A DNA stretch of 33,629 nucleotides from Parasitella parasitica (Eukaryota; Mucoromycota; Mucoromycetes; Mucorales; Mucoraceae): positions 3,969 to 37,597 of the forward strand of contig MU619312.1 of assembly GCA_025201805.1 (NCBI GenBank), written 5' to 3'. Every line of letters starts with the position of its first letter. The first letter of the stretch is position 1. The notes below the pieces were generated by a model. The model did no database searches and was not told the DNA's origin. It saw only the letters and a list, made by a program, of their open reading frames with translations. Below, piece by piece: positions 11,401 through 29,409 of this stretch. The position numbers and the translations under genes were made by a program.

Positions 11401-12500
11401 GCGAGACGTAAAATACCATGTCCAGCTTTTCGGGGAACGGCTTTGCAACAGCAACGATGAAGCGATTGACAGCGCTCACGGCGATCACGCCCTTGACCTG
11501 TCTGCCCTTGTTGAAATCTTCCACTTTCTCGGTGCGGAAAAAATCCTCGGTCTGAACTAGACGGAATTCGTCAGGGTTCAGCATGCTCGTTAATCCCGAT
11601 TTTGTTGGCGACTCCACACACATGATCTCCTTTGCAGGAGCATTTCCAAAGAAAGGATTAGACAAGCTCCAAATGCAGCTGCTGGTGTGAGTTCGCAATA
11701 GCGTAAGTTCCTCGAAATTGTTGAGTGTGTAATGAGTCTAAAGGAGTGGGTGTGGGTGTGTGGGGGGGGGGGAACAGGATGGGGGACAGGGCGGGGGAGA
11801 AGGTGAGAAGGGGGTGGCGTTTCAAATTAGCACAGGTATCCAATTATGCACTGGGTGTGCAATGTTATACACATACCTCATCATGACAGTCAACGCCGGT
11901 CCAGGAACCTAATTTGCATTTGAAACCAGTAAACAAGACATAATTGGCACGTTCAGAGTGGAAAGAGAGATGAGGCCCCACGGCAGCAGGCTCTACGGGC
12001 GAAGCGAATTCCTGCCATGATTTTCCCTTGTCAGTTGTCTTCCAATGTCTCTTGTTCTTGCTCAAAACGTAAGCCTGCGCAGTATTTTATCAGCATGTAC
12101 ACATTGCAAATTTAGAGGGTGCTGCGCATACCTTATCACTGTCAAAGGGATGCTGATATAAGAAATTGGCCTCACCTTGGCCAATGTTTTTTACTTTGTC
12201 CCACTGTTTGCCTTGATTCTCGGAACGATAGAGGGTATTTTCAGTTGCATCGAGCCAAAGAATAACCTTTTCCCCCAGCTATGTTAATACGTGCATGCCA
12301 ACCACCCCCCCACACACCTCTGCCGTCTGCTAAGGAAAACTTACCTGCGAATCTTTAAAGTAGAAAAACTTGCTTGGAGTCCTGTCGAACCCTGTTTTCT
12401 GGACACTTTGGGCCAATGCCCCTTTGAGCAATACGCTGATAAATAAGAGCAGGTAGATAAAGGACAGACCCCTCCTTGAGGCCTGCCATAAAATGTTCAT
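5491..12500 (-). CDS. VPS10: VPS10/sortilin-family vacuolar sorting receptor with three VPS10 domains
   Basis: Type I receptor that carries vacuolar hydrolases such as carboxypeptidase Y from the late Golgi to endosomes. Exons (minus): 12500-12345, 12278-12132, 12074-11877, 11737-10707, 10642-6335, 6260-6150, 6087-5902, 5815-5491; every junction keeps phase, giving about 2153 residues. Residues 1-31 are a signal peptide (LSFIYLLLFISVLLKGALAQ). Asp-box beta-propeller repeats (SxDxGxxW) recur throughout, for example SENQGKQW, TEDQGATW, SDNDGYSW. Three ten-cysteine modules follow three propellers, at about 565-695, 1229-1356 and 1880-2010. Hydrophobic segments lie at about 2018-2038 and 2066-2087. 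The tail has GYTAL (YxxPhi type) and DVLLED, ending in an acidic cluster. Yeast Vps10 has two such domains in 1579 residues, so one extra module is present here. The family call is certain; the exact exon edges are hand-made. Confidence 0.92.
11743..11816 (-). repeat. C-rich tract in VPS10 intron 3 (G-rich on plus strand)
   Basis: On the plus strand this shows repeated G runs, including 11 G at 11762-11772 and 5-G runs at 11781-11785, 11793-11797 and 11810-11814. On the transcribed RNA it is a C-rich pyrimidine tract just before the TTTAG acceptor of exon 4. Intron 3 is the longest of the gene at 139 nt. Confidence 0.8.
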
Positions 12501-13239
12501 TTTTGAGTGCGAAATTCCCTTGCGAGTTATATATGTAAGCCGCCTTTCCTCTTGTCTATCCGTATCAGGAAAAGGCGCGTTGGTCTATGTAGAGCGTCAA
12601 TCAGACAGGTCTCTTGTCTTGTCGGTGAATTCAGCACTTACTAAATATGAAGATGAAGATGAAGATGAAGAAAGAAAGGGTGTACGTGTCAAAAGAACGG
12701 GAAAAGAAAGAGAAAAAGGGAATTAATTTTGCTGTAAAGATTCAACATTAACAGCAAAAATGCTGCCACGCGCTTTACAATGGAGCCGGAGTTGGACAGG
12801 AAGCATTGTTGTCATGTTAAAATTACCCACAGGCCAGGCGTCAAATGAAGTAGAGAATAGCCGCTGCATATGTTTGTGGAAATAGCACATTACGAAACTG
12901 CAGTGATTTAAACAGACATAAAATACATGCTTGTACTTTTTTTCAAAGAATGATGATCGTAGGAAGCCTTATCAAGTATCTGATGCCATTCAACTTCTAT
13001 TTTTGGTTATCCCCTTTTGTGGCGGATGAAAGCATAAGAGCATTCGATGAGCTGCTGCCATGTCTAGTCTGTAAAGAGTTTTTGTTCCTGTTTAACGTTG
13101 AGCACTGAATATGATGCCCAATTTTGGCAATAAATTCCAAAGCTACCACACACATATCTGCGAAAGAGTATATATAAAAGAGAATGCGCATATTTTATTA
13201 CAATTTTTAAAAAGTACATTTGTACAAGGGCCCACTCGT
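12501..13239. other. VPS10 promoter and kelch-gene 3' flank
   Basis: A TATATATAAC-like run lies about 25-35 bp upstream of the VPS10 ATG (near 12525-12535). A GAAGAT microsatellite occupies 12648-12672. The open frames here (12493-12726 plus, 12997-13191 minus) are low-complexity or featureless, so I call no gene. Confidence 0.4.
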
Positions 13240-15390
13240 TTAAAGATCTTTGCTCAAGCCTGATGTTGCTGTAGATCTTTTAGTCGGCCCGGGCGTCGAT
13301 TTTGTGCTATCACGTTTAGACATTTGGTGCTGCATTGCATTATCCTTCAGATGCTGAGGAAACATGGGGCTCCTAGGTGTTGATTGTGTGCTACTATCGC
13401 TAAGGTACATGCTTGATCTTGCGTTTGTCACTGCCAAATGCAGCGATGATCCTGTACTGCGACGCCATGCATCCATGGTGTCGTTAAAGCCGACCCATTG
13501 CACCGAGGATACTGATTTAGCACTCAGTGAGTATCGAGATTGCTTGTGAGGGTGGCGGCTGTCTTTCATATTGGGCGAGGTGGGCGTGTTTGGCTGTAAT
13601 AAACGAGAAGATCGCAGTTGAAACAAACTTGACGCTCGACCCTTTTTGGTGTCTTGGTGTGCGTCTGTGCTGCTGCTGCTGCTGTTGTTGTTGGAGAATA
13701 GATTGAGCGTCAGTCGGTTAAATCCAGTGCTCTCTCTTCGCTTGTAATTGGCTGATTTGCCTTCTGTTATTGGTTCCATCGTGGAATTCTTTTCTGTGCT
13801 GCTGGTGTTTGGTGTCATAAATTCTATCTTGGGTATAGCATGCGGCGATTCCACCACATTTGAGGCAGCAGAAAGATGCGAATAGCGGTTTTCTTGCAGT
13901 ATCGAGTGATATTCGGTAGCAAATGACGCTTTGCTGATGCGGTTATTGTTGTGGTAAACTGATTCAGGGAGAGTTACAGAATTAGGAACTCCTTCTTTTT
14001 GGCCAGCTCCTTGAAGCTTATTATTGTGCTTCTCATTGTTCAGAGGATAATGAATGCTCGCCAGTTGTTCAGCATCAGCTTGCTGCTGGTGTGACGAAGG
14101 TGACTGACTGAACCTCACAGCCCTACTGTCGCGTAGCTTCTGTCGACGTTGATGTCTAGTCCTCCATGCAAAGTAGGCTATGACGAGGCCCGCTATACAG
14201 ACTATACCGATGACAGAGCCTGCAATTGCTCCGCTGTTGCTTTTTCTGTCGCTTGCATTCGTATCAGAATCCACGCCCAAGCCAGTTTCAGGGCCTCGAT
14301 ATTGATTGTTACCAGCGTGGATCCATTCCTTATTAGTGACATTAAAGTAAATTGGGTCGGTTGCTAAAGACGAGAGACTATCCTGTCCTCCGTAATACAA
14401 AATCACATCTTTGTCTATTAATGTGCTCGCATGGGCAGATCTCCTGTGGTTGGTGAGAGTGTTGATTTTCGACCAACCCATTTCAAACGGTGCCCTGATG
14501 TCGAGGTACCAGACGTCGTCGAGCACAGCAGATTTGTTCTGACCACCAAACAGGACAAAGTTGGCTTCATGATCAGGCTGTGATATCATGCTTGCATATT
14601 TACGTGCAGTCGGCCATTCTGCAATATGGGAGTTGTCCATCTGGGTGATATTCAGGCTGGTGGTATCGAACCACGTGCATTGGGAGGTGAGCGAGCCGTT
14701 TGCCGTTGTCCCAAAACATGAAACCAGCCATTGGTGGTACGCAATAGTAATATGGCCTGACAGGCCGGGGATGTTGGATCTTTGAGGCGTCGACCATGTT
14801 GCAGTTGAAAACGAGTAATTCCAGATCACATCATCAACCAGAGCGTGCGTCATTGCATCTTGTCCACCCACTACATGCAATGTGTCATTGATAAGGACAG
14901 ATGTATGGAGATATCTTGAATATGGTAAGGTTGTATCGTTGCTGCTGAATGATCTAAGCGAGGGTATTGCGATCAGAGGGGGCGCCATTTCTTTTGCTTG
15001 CAGTAATGGCAATCCCAGCACGGAGATAATAGCGTTTGAGGCATCATGTACGTGCGATGTATGGCCCACAACATTAGGATACTGGGAATCACCTGAATCT
15101 TCCACAGAGGAATGGAGAGAAAGGTTCTTTTTGTCTAGACGCAGGGTAATGATGGATGGACCAAATGAATCTGTCGTCGCTGTGGCATTTGGGCCAATGC
15201 CGCCAAGAATATAGACTGTGCCGTTCTGGAAATAATGTGCAGTTGAATGCTTCCGTTGTAGAATGGGTGCATGTACAGGCGATTGCATTTTTGTGGCCAG
15301 AAGGAAAAAGAAAGAGAGAAAGACATACACAACGGCGACAATCAAAGTAAAAATAATGGCCTCCATTCTTTTTACAGTAACACCATACAT
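13240..15390 (-). CDS. Membrane-anchored kelch-repeat protein
   Basis: A single-exon gene of 716 residues. An N-terminal hydrophobic segment (about 10-32, IIFTLIVAVVYVFLSFFFLL) is a signal peptide or anchor; ATG codon 9 is an alternative start. Residues about 48-370 hold kelch beta-propeller blades with the GG hallmark: VYILGGIG (59-66), LHVVGGQD (171-178), FVLFGGQN (278-285) and VILYYGGQD (329-337), with many NxS/T sites. A second transmembrane helix spans about 387-409 (GAIAGSVIGIVCIAGLVIAY), followed by basic RTRHQRRQKLR. The about 300-residue tail is Ser/Asn/Gln-rich and disordered, with many SP/TP sites. This gives an outside propeller and an inside phosphorylatable tail, plausible for a wall or polarity sensor (inference). 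It shares a 309-bp divergent promoter with the transporter. Confidence 0.8.
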   Translation of the reverse strand: MYGVTVKRMEAIIFTLIVAVVYVFLSFFFLLATKMQSPVHAPILQRKHSTAHYFQNGTVYILGGIGPNATATTDSFGPSIITLRLDKKNLSLHSSVEDSGDSQYPNVVGHTSHVHDASNAIISVLGLPLLQAKEMAPPLIAIPSLRSFSSNDTTLPYSRYLHTSVLINDTLHVVGGQDAMTHALVDDVIWNYSFSTATWSTPQRSNIPGLSGHITIAYHQWLVSCFGTTANGSLTSQCTWFDTTSLNITQMDNSHIAEWPTARKYASMISQPDHEANFVLFGGQNKSAVLDDVWYLDIRAPFEMGWSKINTLTNHRRSAHASTLIDKDVILYYGGQDSLSSLATDPIYFNVTNKEWIHAGNNQYRGPETGLGVDSDTNASDRKSNSGAIAGSVIGIVCIAGLVIAYFAWRTRHQRRQKLRDSRAVRFSQSPSSHQQQADAEQLASIHYPLNNEKHNNKLQGAGQKEGVPNSVTLPESVYHNNNRISKASFATEYHSILQENRYSHLSAASNVVESPHAIPKIEFMTPNTSSTEKNSTMEPITEGKSANYKRRESTGFNRLTLNLFSNNNSSSSSTDAHQDTKKGRASSLFQLRSSRLLQPNTPTSPNMKDSRHPHKQSRYSLSAKSVSSVQWVGFNDTMDAWRRSTGSSLHLAVTNARSSMYLSDSSTQSTPRSPMFPQHLKDNAMQHQMSKRDSTKSTPGPTKRSTATSGLSKDL

Positions 15391-15699
15391 GATGTCTCAA
15401 TTTCATTATATTGTGCTACTCGTGTAGACTATATTATATCAGATGGACTACAAGCAGGGATATTATATTAGCATAGCTCACTAATTTTTCCCTTCTAATG
15501 CCCCCCCCCCCCTCCCCTGCAGCTCCTTCAATTTTTCTACAGTGGCAAAATAAGGGATGTTGTCATGAATGATATTAACTGCATTAACCTTTAGCTGCTC
15601 ATAAATACAAGCTGACTCTGCCTTGTTTTTTTTTGCTTTTGCTTTTGTCTTCATTTCCCTTGATTAAAACAAAACAAAACAAAAGCAAAAAAAAAAGCC
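15391..15699. promoter_or_regulatory. Divergent promoter between kelch and transporter genes
   Basis: Both genes start from this 309-bp gap. It holds a 12-C run at 15501-15512, an ATAAATA element near 15601-15607 about 95 bp before the transporter ATG, a pyrimidine-rich block (about 15625-15660) and an A/CAAAA-rich leader directly before GCCATGG. Confidence 0.45.
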
Positions 15700-16752
15700 A
15701 TGGTAATGCACTATCAAGCCATTGATGTGGATGTGGCGTCGCATCAGACTCCAGTAGACGAAGCAGCCCTGCTAATACCTTTAAACAAAGCCATTACATC
15801 GAAAAAAGGTATACGATATGTATCTGCACTCTGGGCCAAGGAAAATAAGCTCATTGTGTTTAATCGTATTCTAGGTTCAATGTGGACAAACCTTGCAAAG
15901 AACAAGACATTCGCCCTTGTGCCATCTCTGTTGGTTGGTGCAGCCATCTGGTTTGGTGTTACACCTGACCAAGAATTGACATTGACAGCCATTCATCTGC
16001 TGGCTGTATTTTCAAGGTATTAAAAAAAAAACAAGCCAGCTTGGCTGCGTACTGATGATTTATCTCATCTGTAGTTGCATATTTGCATTGATTACAACAT
16101 CTGTCGATATATCCATGTTGGTTTTGACTGGCCTGACCTTACTGGCGCTGACGCATTCGTTCGAGTGTGTCGATCATGCTACTGGACTTTTAACCGAATG
16201 CAGATTATGTGGCGAGACAAATCCTCTCACTGGCGATCTCTTTGAATGCGCGGCCGGGAAAGAGTCGTTCAAGCAGTCGTTGGAGGGATTTTCGAGTTCG
16301 GTTGTCTGGCTGATTTTCGCTGCTTTTCATCTGGGCAAGGCGGTTCAAGTGACGAATCTAGGTCGTCGGTTATCTCTGTTTATGATCAGAGCCTTTGGTA
16401 AACATACATTGGGTCTTGCTTACGCCATTGTATTATCAGGTAGGTACACATACACGGCAATGCCAAGAGAAATAGAGTAACAAGTAAGCTAATTGAGAAA
16501 TGAATAGAGCTGATTCTTGCTCCTTTTGTCCCCAGCAACACTGCTCGCGGTGGCGGCATTGTTCTTCCTGTAGTGCACTCGATTGCTACCACGTTAGGGT
16601 CTACGCCAGACTCTAATCCTGAGATTGGAACCTTCTTAATTCTGGTTGGCAATCATGCTAATCTTTTATCTGCTTCCATGTACCTTACAGGTAAGGTTAT
16701 CTTAATTTTGTATGCATGCAGCCATGCATCATACGACATATTATATATATAT

Positions 16753-16785
<33 letters not shown>

Positions 16786-17810
16786 TATATCCCAAAAACT
16801 AGGATATTTCTAACATGTTGGATCCAGGTATGGCTGCAAATCCAATCGTTGTCGCAAAAGCAAATCAGCTGTTCCCTGACATCAACTTTGGTTTTATGAC
16901 CTGGCTTCATGGTAGTATTGTGCCCTCCATCTTTTGTGCCATCTGCATTCCTCTGATCATTCGCTGGAGCCTGGGGCTGAACACTGATACTCCAACAAGG
17001 GGAAAACATGCAAGAGGAGGCGAAAATGTTGTTCAACACGCTCAAATGGAACTGCACAAGATGGGCCCCGTCTCTGCTAAAGAATGGGTTAGTCTTTGGC
17101 TTACCGTATTCCTTGTCGAACTTGACTAACATGTGCGGAAACAGCAACTCTGCGTTGTTTTGTTAGGTTGTCTTGGTTTGTGGGTAACGTCTAGCATGAC
17201 ACAGTTAGATTCCACACTAGTTGCATTGGTTGGCATCGTTGCCCTATTGCACATGGGCACTATCACCTGGAAAGACGTCTCGGGTAATACCAATGCAGTA
17301 AGTACCTTTATCGTATGAAAATAGCATGTGGCAAATTCGCCAACCATTTCATCATAGTGGGACACCTTATTCTGGTTGGGAGGTTTTGTCACTATCGCAC
17401 AGCAGCTGTCTGAGGCAGGAGCCTCGTCTTTTCTGGGACACAAGATCTCTTTTGCCATCCAACATTTCAACCTTCCCCCTGTGCCTAGTCTTGCCATCTC
17501 GTACTTTCTTACAACATTCATGTTTTCTTCCTTGAGCGCTCACACTGTCGCCTTTGTTGCAACGTTTTTGGATGCGGGTCATGCGCTAGGCGCGCAGCCT
17601 ATGATTTTAACTGCTTTTATATCTTATTTCGGCGCATTGGGGGGCTGCATGACCAATTTTTCAACTGGAATGGCCGCCATGTACTATGCACCAGGCTACG
17701 TTGCAAGAGCAAAATGGTTTACCGTGGGCCTACAGATGGCTGTGTTTTATCTGTGTGTTTATTTCACTATCGGTCTTGCTTGGTGGACATTCCTGGGATG
17801 GGTTCAATAA
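15700..17810 (+). CDS. DASS/CitT-type dicarboxylate (2-oxoglutarate/malate-like) transporter
   Basis: Membrane carrier of the divalent-anion/sodium symporter family (SLC13/CitT/plastid DiT1 branch) for dicarboxylates or citrate; exact substrate unknown. Exons: 15700-16016, 16075-16439, 16508-16690, 16828-17087, 17145-17297, 17358-17810; all phases fit, giving 576 residues with about 11-12 helices. Hallmarks: the SNT motif in APFVPSNTARGG (residues 232-243), a long helix-rich half after FLILVGNHANLLSASMYLTG, and the C-terminal block SSLSAHTVAFVATFLDAG with GALGGCMTNFSTGMAAMYYA, matching the second SNT-like region of CitT. The first half carries an unusual loop with four cysteines (C137, C148, C151, C164). 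Start chosen at GCCATGG; ATG codon 3 is an alternative. The Pho87/90/91 phosphate relatives have SPX domains, absent here. Confidence 0.85.
16742..16790. repeat. (TA)n/(CATA)n microsatellite in transporter intron 3
   Basis: TA repeats flank six CATA units inside the 137-nt intron 16691-16827, the longest of this gene. Confidence 0.8.
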
Positions 17811-18083
17811 TCTTCAGCTACTGTCTTCAAGTCTGTAGTGTTGTAAATAGATAGCACCTTAATTCTTTTTCTTTTTTTTTTTTACAATCCATTTCCATCG
17901 CTTAACATAACACGAGTATACCACTAACAAGCAATCTCCAATTAAACACACTCTTCTATAATATGCTGCCTTTTGATAATATATATATATTAATATATAA
18001 AAGCCAAACTTATCTTTTATTAATTATGCTATTTTGGTATATGAAGAATGATGGAATATAGTAATGTACTAGATCAGCAATGC

Positions 18084-25877
<7,794 letters not shown>

Positions 25878-27013
25878 ACAGTTGCAGTTAATTTCATTGA
25901 CTTTTTTGCTGGAAAAAATATTGAACGATTGCGACAAAGGATACTAGATGCGGCTTGCTTTCCTTCTTTTCAGCTCCTTGTGTAATGGCTGTAAAAAAAA
26001 AAAAAAAGAAAAAAAAAGAGGATGCAAAGTGAGAAAGAGAAAGAAGAGGAGGAATGGGAAAGCATTCGATTGTGAGCAAGGGAATAGGAATTAAAAAGAG
26101 CCAACGGCTTCGTCACACAGCATAGGCAATTCATTGGTTCAATATGTTTGCATGAGAAGAAGAGCTTTTGCAAGTTGATGTGCATTTCTTGAGTAACGTT
26201 CATTTGTTTATACAAGTATAGTGGGTATTTGTTGTTGCCTAATCTCTACACAATCACGCGTGTTTTATGGCTAACGAAGCAGTTTTCTTTGGGAGTATTT
26301 TCGCCATTGGAAGGACAATGTGATCAAAACAAAAATTCTCTCCCCCTATACATGCCTTGGTTTTACTCCCTACGACACCATAGTCTATTATGTCAATTGA
26401 TTTTGATTGTCGCACTAGCTGATTACCATGGCAACGCTAAAGTAATGTCGCAATGATAAGCTTGCAGAAATGTGCCAAATGTGGTACATTTTATACATAC
26501 ATTGGCTTTCGATGCCAGAGCAACACATTTTATCTTGGAAGCTGTAATGCAAATTCTTGGCGGCTCACGGTTTGCACAAATGCTAAGAATTTCAACCGAT
26601 ATCTCAAATAGTGAGTTCATCTACCTATACTATACAATAATGCATTACCATTTACAGCTACTCCCAATTTCTACAGTGCTTCCACTCCCAATTTACCGAA
26701 TGGGGGGTTTTTTTCTTCTATCTAAAGTCGAAAAAGTGGGCAAAACACTGTAGACGCGCTTTTTGTTCATTTAGCCTTATCTTTGTTTCTATGAATTTCG
26801 ATTATTTTTACCGAAATTCCCCAGCTTTAGAAATTTACGACACTACGCAGAGCTCGCATATCAACTTGAACCAACTACTTGATGTTATGAAAAACGATTT
26901 GTTTTACTGTCCAAAAATACCAACCAACCTTTTCAAAGGCGTCAAATATTAAAATTAATGAAATCAATGCAAGTAAAATCAAACTAAAAAAAGGAAGATT
27001 TCTTAAAAATATT
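25878..27013. other. RIM15 upstream region, no gene supported
   Basis: The part next to RIM15 has poly-A on the plus strand at 25992-26018; on the minus strand this is a long T run ending in ACAG, a second possible 5'-UTR acceptor. Beyond about 26220 the sequence is AT-rich. Open frames at 26229-26456, 26472-26753 (plus) and 26423-26620 (minus) overlap one another and show no domains. Confidence 0.35.
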
Positions 27014-27106
27014 ACGAGCTGTATCACACCGCCACGGTTCGGATGAATTTTCACCTTTGCTTCGCTACGGTGAATTTACCCTTCACTAAAGCGGTGTACA
27101 GCTCGT
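27014..27106. repeat. Nested inverted repeat (hairpin), possible Helitron 3' end
   Basis: The outer arms are ACGAGCTGTA-TCA-CACCGC (27014-27032) and GCGGTGTACAGCTCGT (27091-27106): 16 paired bases with a 3-nt bulge. The inner arms are AATTTTCACC (27046-27055) and GGTGAATTT (27069-27077), nearly perfect. It begins 61 nt past the stop codon of the helicase remnant, on the side where a Helitron 3' end would be. Confidence 0.6.
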
Positions 27107-27166
27107 GCTGCCGCAGGCCTGTTTTACAAATGGAATAAAGTGCTTATAATTTGATTTTATTAGTTC

Positions 27167-27990
27167 TTATGCAGCATTGAAAACTTTTTTATAAAGGATG
27201 TTGTGAGCATATGACCCAGTATGATTGTCTATTTTGGATATATCATTATTTTGACAGAAGCTGGCGTCCGCACACGTAATAAAGCGACGTACAGTTGACC
27301 ATGACTAAATAGCTGGCTTGGATGGTACAGGAAATGGGATTCGTAAAAAAACCAAAAGGTGAGAGGCCTTCAGTGGCAGGAGAGATGAATTTGATTTTGG
27401 GAATAAGAACAATGTTGCCAGCATTGGCTCAATATCAACGATGAGTTAACGATTAATCTCGTGCCATTACAGACACCAGCCGCAGGATCAATATTTCTGA
27501 TTGCACCAATTTTCAAATCAAGACTATGAGGAGGCAAAGACCCATTTTCGATGGTGTCAAGTATCTCAACCGGCATTGTCAATTGAGATTCATCTTCGCA
27601 GGCTTTATTTACTGCTGATGTACGGTATTTTGCGCCGTCTAATGCACTGCTCAACCATAAACGATCTGCTGGTTCCACGGATTATCGGCAAAATCTGACG
27701 AAAATTCCCACCGAAAACCATAAGAAGGCCACCAAAAGGGAGATTGATGTTCATTATATCACAAAATGAGCGATCAACTGTTGCTATTAAGTCCATACTG
27801 ATCATTGAGCATTTATCCCAAACAATAATTTTTGCTCTTTGGATAAATGATGCTATGTCAGGGCAGGGCGAAATGTTGCACGCACTAGCGTTGGTAGTCT
27901 CTCAAGGTATCTTAAAGGTAGAGTGAGCAGTACATCCGCCTTTGAGCAATAATGCAGCAATTTCACTCAATGCTATAGCAATACTGTAAA
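27167..27990 (-). pseudogene. Decayed Helitron-type PIF1 helicase, C-terminal part
   Basis: Rolling-circle (Helitron) transposons encode a Rep plus a PIF1-family helicase; only the helicase end is left here. On the minus strand the motifs appear in the right order: AIALSEIAALLLKGG, TAHSTFKIP, ETTNASACNIS, IIVWDKCSM (Walker B region), PFGGLLMVFGGNFRQILP, SLPPHSLDLKIGAIRNIDP with GVCNGTRLIV, HGQLYVALLRVRTP, and HTGSYAHNILYKKVF before a TAA at 27167. There is a TGA directly after FKIP (about 27901) and frame changes near 27380 and 27240. No Walker A motif or Rep domain is found upstream. It is therefore a dead fragment, not an active element. Confidence 0.8.
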
Positions 27991-28732
27991 TCAATTATTC
28001 CACTTTTCGGACGACAACCCCATCACCGCTAATTTATACAACACCGTAGCTATAGAGAAGATCAAAAAACCAATGTACGGTATCAATCAAAGGACTTGGT
28101 GTCTTCGACCATCTCATAAAATTACTTGACAGCGATTACTTACACCGACTTGAATGAACATGGAAAAGTAGTTTTACAAATTACTAATAACACACTTATC
28201 ACTTTCAACCTTGTATCAAGAGCTCTCACAATCAATCCATCAAAGCACGAGCGAACATGCTTTGATGGGAACATTGTCCCTTCTCTCTTGGCACTCGGAA
28301 AGTTAACCAAATTCTTAGTGTTTAAGTGGTGTGAAACTAAGTCCTCATCGTCTAAAATATTTGAATTTGAAAGATCTGCTCAGTGCCATCTACAAAACTA
28401 ATCGATGCACTTGGCACTCTCACCACCCAAAACAATATGGACTTGGTAATTGTTGAAATTTCCAGCGGGGGTTTCCAAAGAAAAAACCATCCATTCTATC
28501 AAAATTCTTCAATGTGCCGTAGCTTCCCTCCTCGAAACCTTTAAACAGTGATAAAAACACAGATCACGCTAACAGAAATAATACTTTATGATAAAACCCA
28601 CTGGAAATGTGTTGAATTGAGAACAGCTTGGCTACCCACGTTATAGAATGACAGGTTCTTCCTTGTCTAGTATCTTGAATTATTAGCCACTTTATATGTA
28701 TGTCCATATTGATAGCAATATTTTCTATAATA
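27991..28732. other. Unassigned DNA upstream of the Helitron fragment
   Basis: This is where the missing Walker A and Rep parts should be, but I could not read them in any frame. The open plus-strand frame at 28126-28401 has no recognisable features. A short perfect palindrome lies at 28237-28268. Confidence 0.35.
28237..28268. repeat. Perfect 11-bp inverted repeat with 10-nt loop
   Basis: CCATCAAAGCA and TGCTTTGATGG surround CGAGCGAACA. It lies in the gene-free stretch. Confidence 0.7.
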
Positions 28733-29002
28733 CTAATAAAAAAAAACCCAGTTTAACTTGCTTAAAGTGGGGGTAAGGCTAGTTTTTTTCAAGAGACATT
28801 CCTTTCTCCAGCCTTTGTTATGTGCTGTCTTCCGGTTTCGAGCAGTTTCATAATGAACATTAGCTGTTTTGACTGCTCCAGAGGGAGTCATCAGTTTCTC
28901 TTGAATGATAAAAGAAGTATCATTTTTGTAAACCAATGTTTGTTCTTTATTTGGAGGTGCTTCTTTCATATCAGCATCTTTGAGCTTTATAGTTTCAGTC
29001 AT
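28733..29002 (-). CDS. Small hypothetical protein, doubtful
   Basis: An ATG-started frame of 89 residues (MTETIKLKDADMKEAPPNKE onward), hydrophilic and Lys/Thr-rich, with HYETARNRKTAHNKGWRKEC in the middle. There is no signal peptide, membrane segment or known motif. It sits beside decayed transposon DNA, so it may be the first exon of a mobile-element protein or chance. No splice partner was found downstream. Confidence 0.2.
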   Translation of the reverse strand: MTETIKLKDADMKEAPPNKEQTLVYKNDTSFIIQEKLMTPSGAVKTANVHYETARNRKTAHNKGWRKECLLKKTSLTPTLSKLNWVFFY

Positions 29003-29409
29003 TAATTATTTTTTTGTTCGTCATACGGTATATTTGTGAAGATTTGTCAAGTTTGCTAACCAAAATGAGGGATCGCTACAAAAGCATTAGCTTCCTTGTC
29101 AAACATTTGATAAAGTGAGAGTGGAAGCACTGTATCATTCTTGATAATATTGTTATATGATCATTTTTACCACGGGTGTCTCGAGCGATATACACATTTT
29201 TAAAAAGAAACGTTAGATATTTATGTACGATTTATTTTGACAGTTTTGACTTGTCCACCTTATACTACAAACTATGGTTATATTTTTTAGCGCGACATGG
29301 ATCTCTCTGCAGCCAAGGCATAACAACAAGATTAGGAAATCAGGTATTTGAAGCCCGGCTCACTTGGTCTTCGTAGTACATTTCAGCCTCACAGCAAAAC
29401 GCATTTATT

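Noticed and set aside
26423-26753. Overlapping 65- and 93-residue frames
   Set aside because: They oppose each other, start without context and show no motif.
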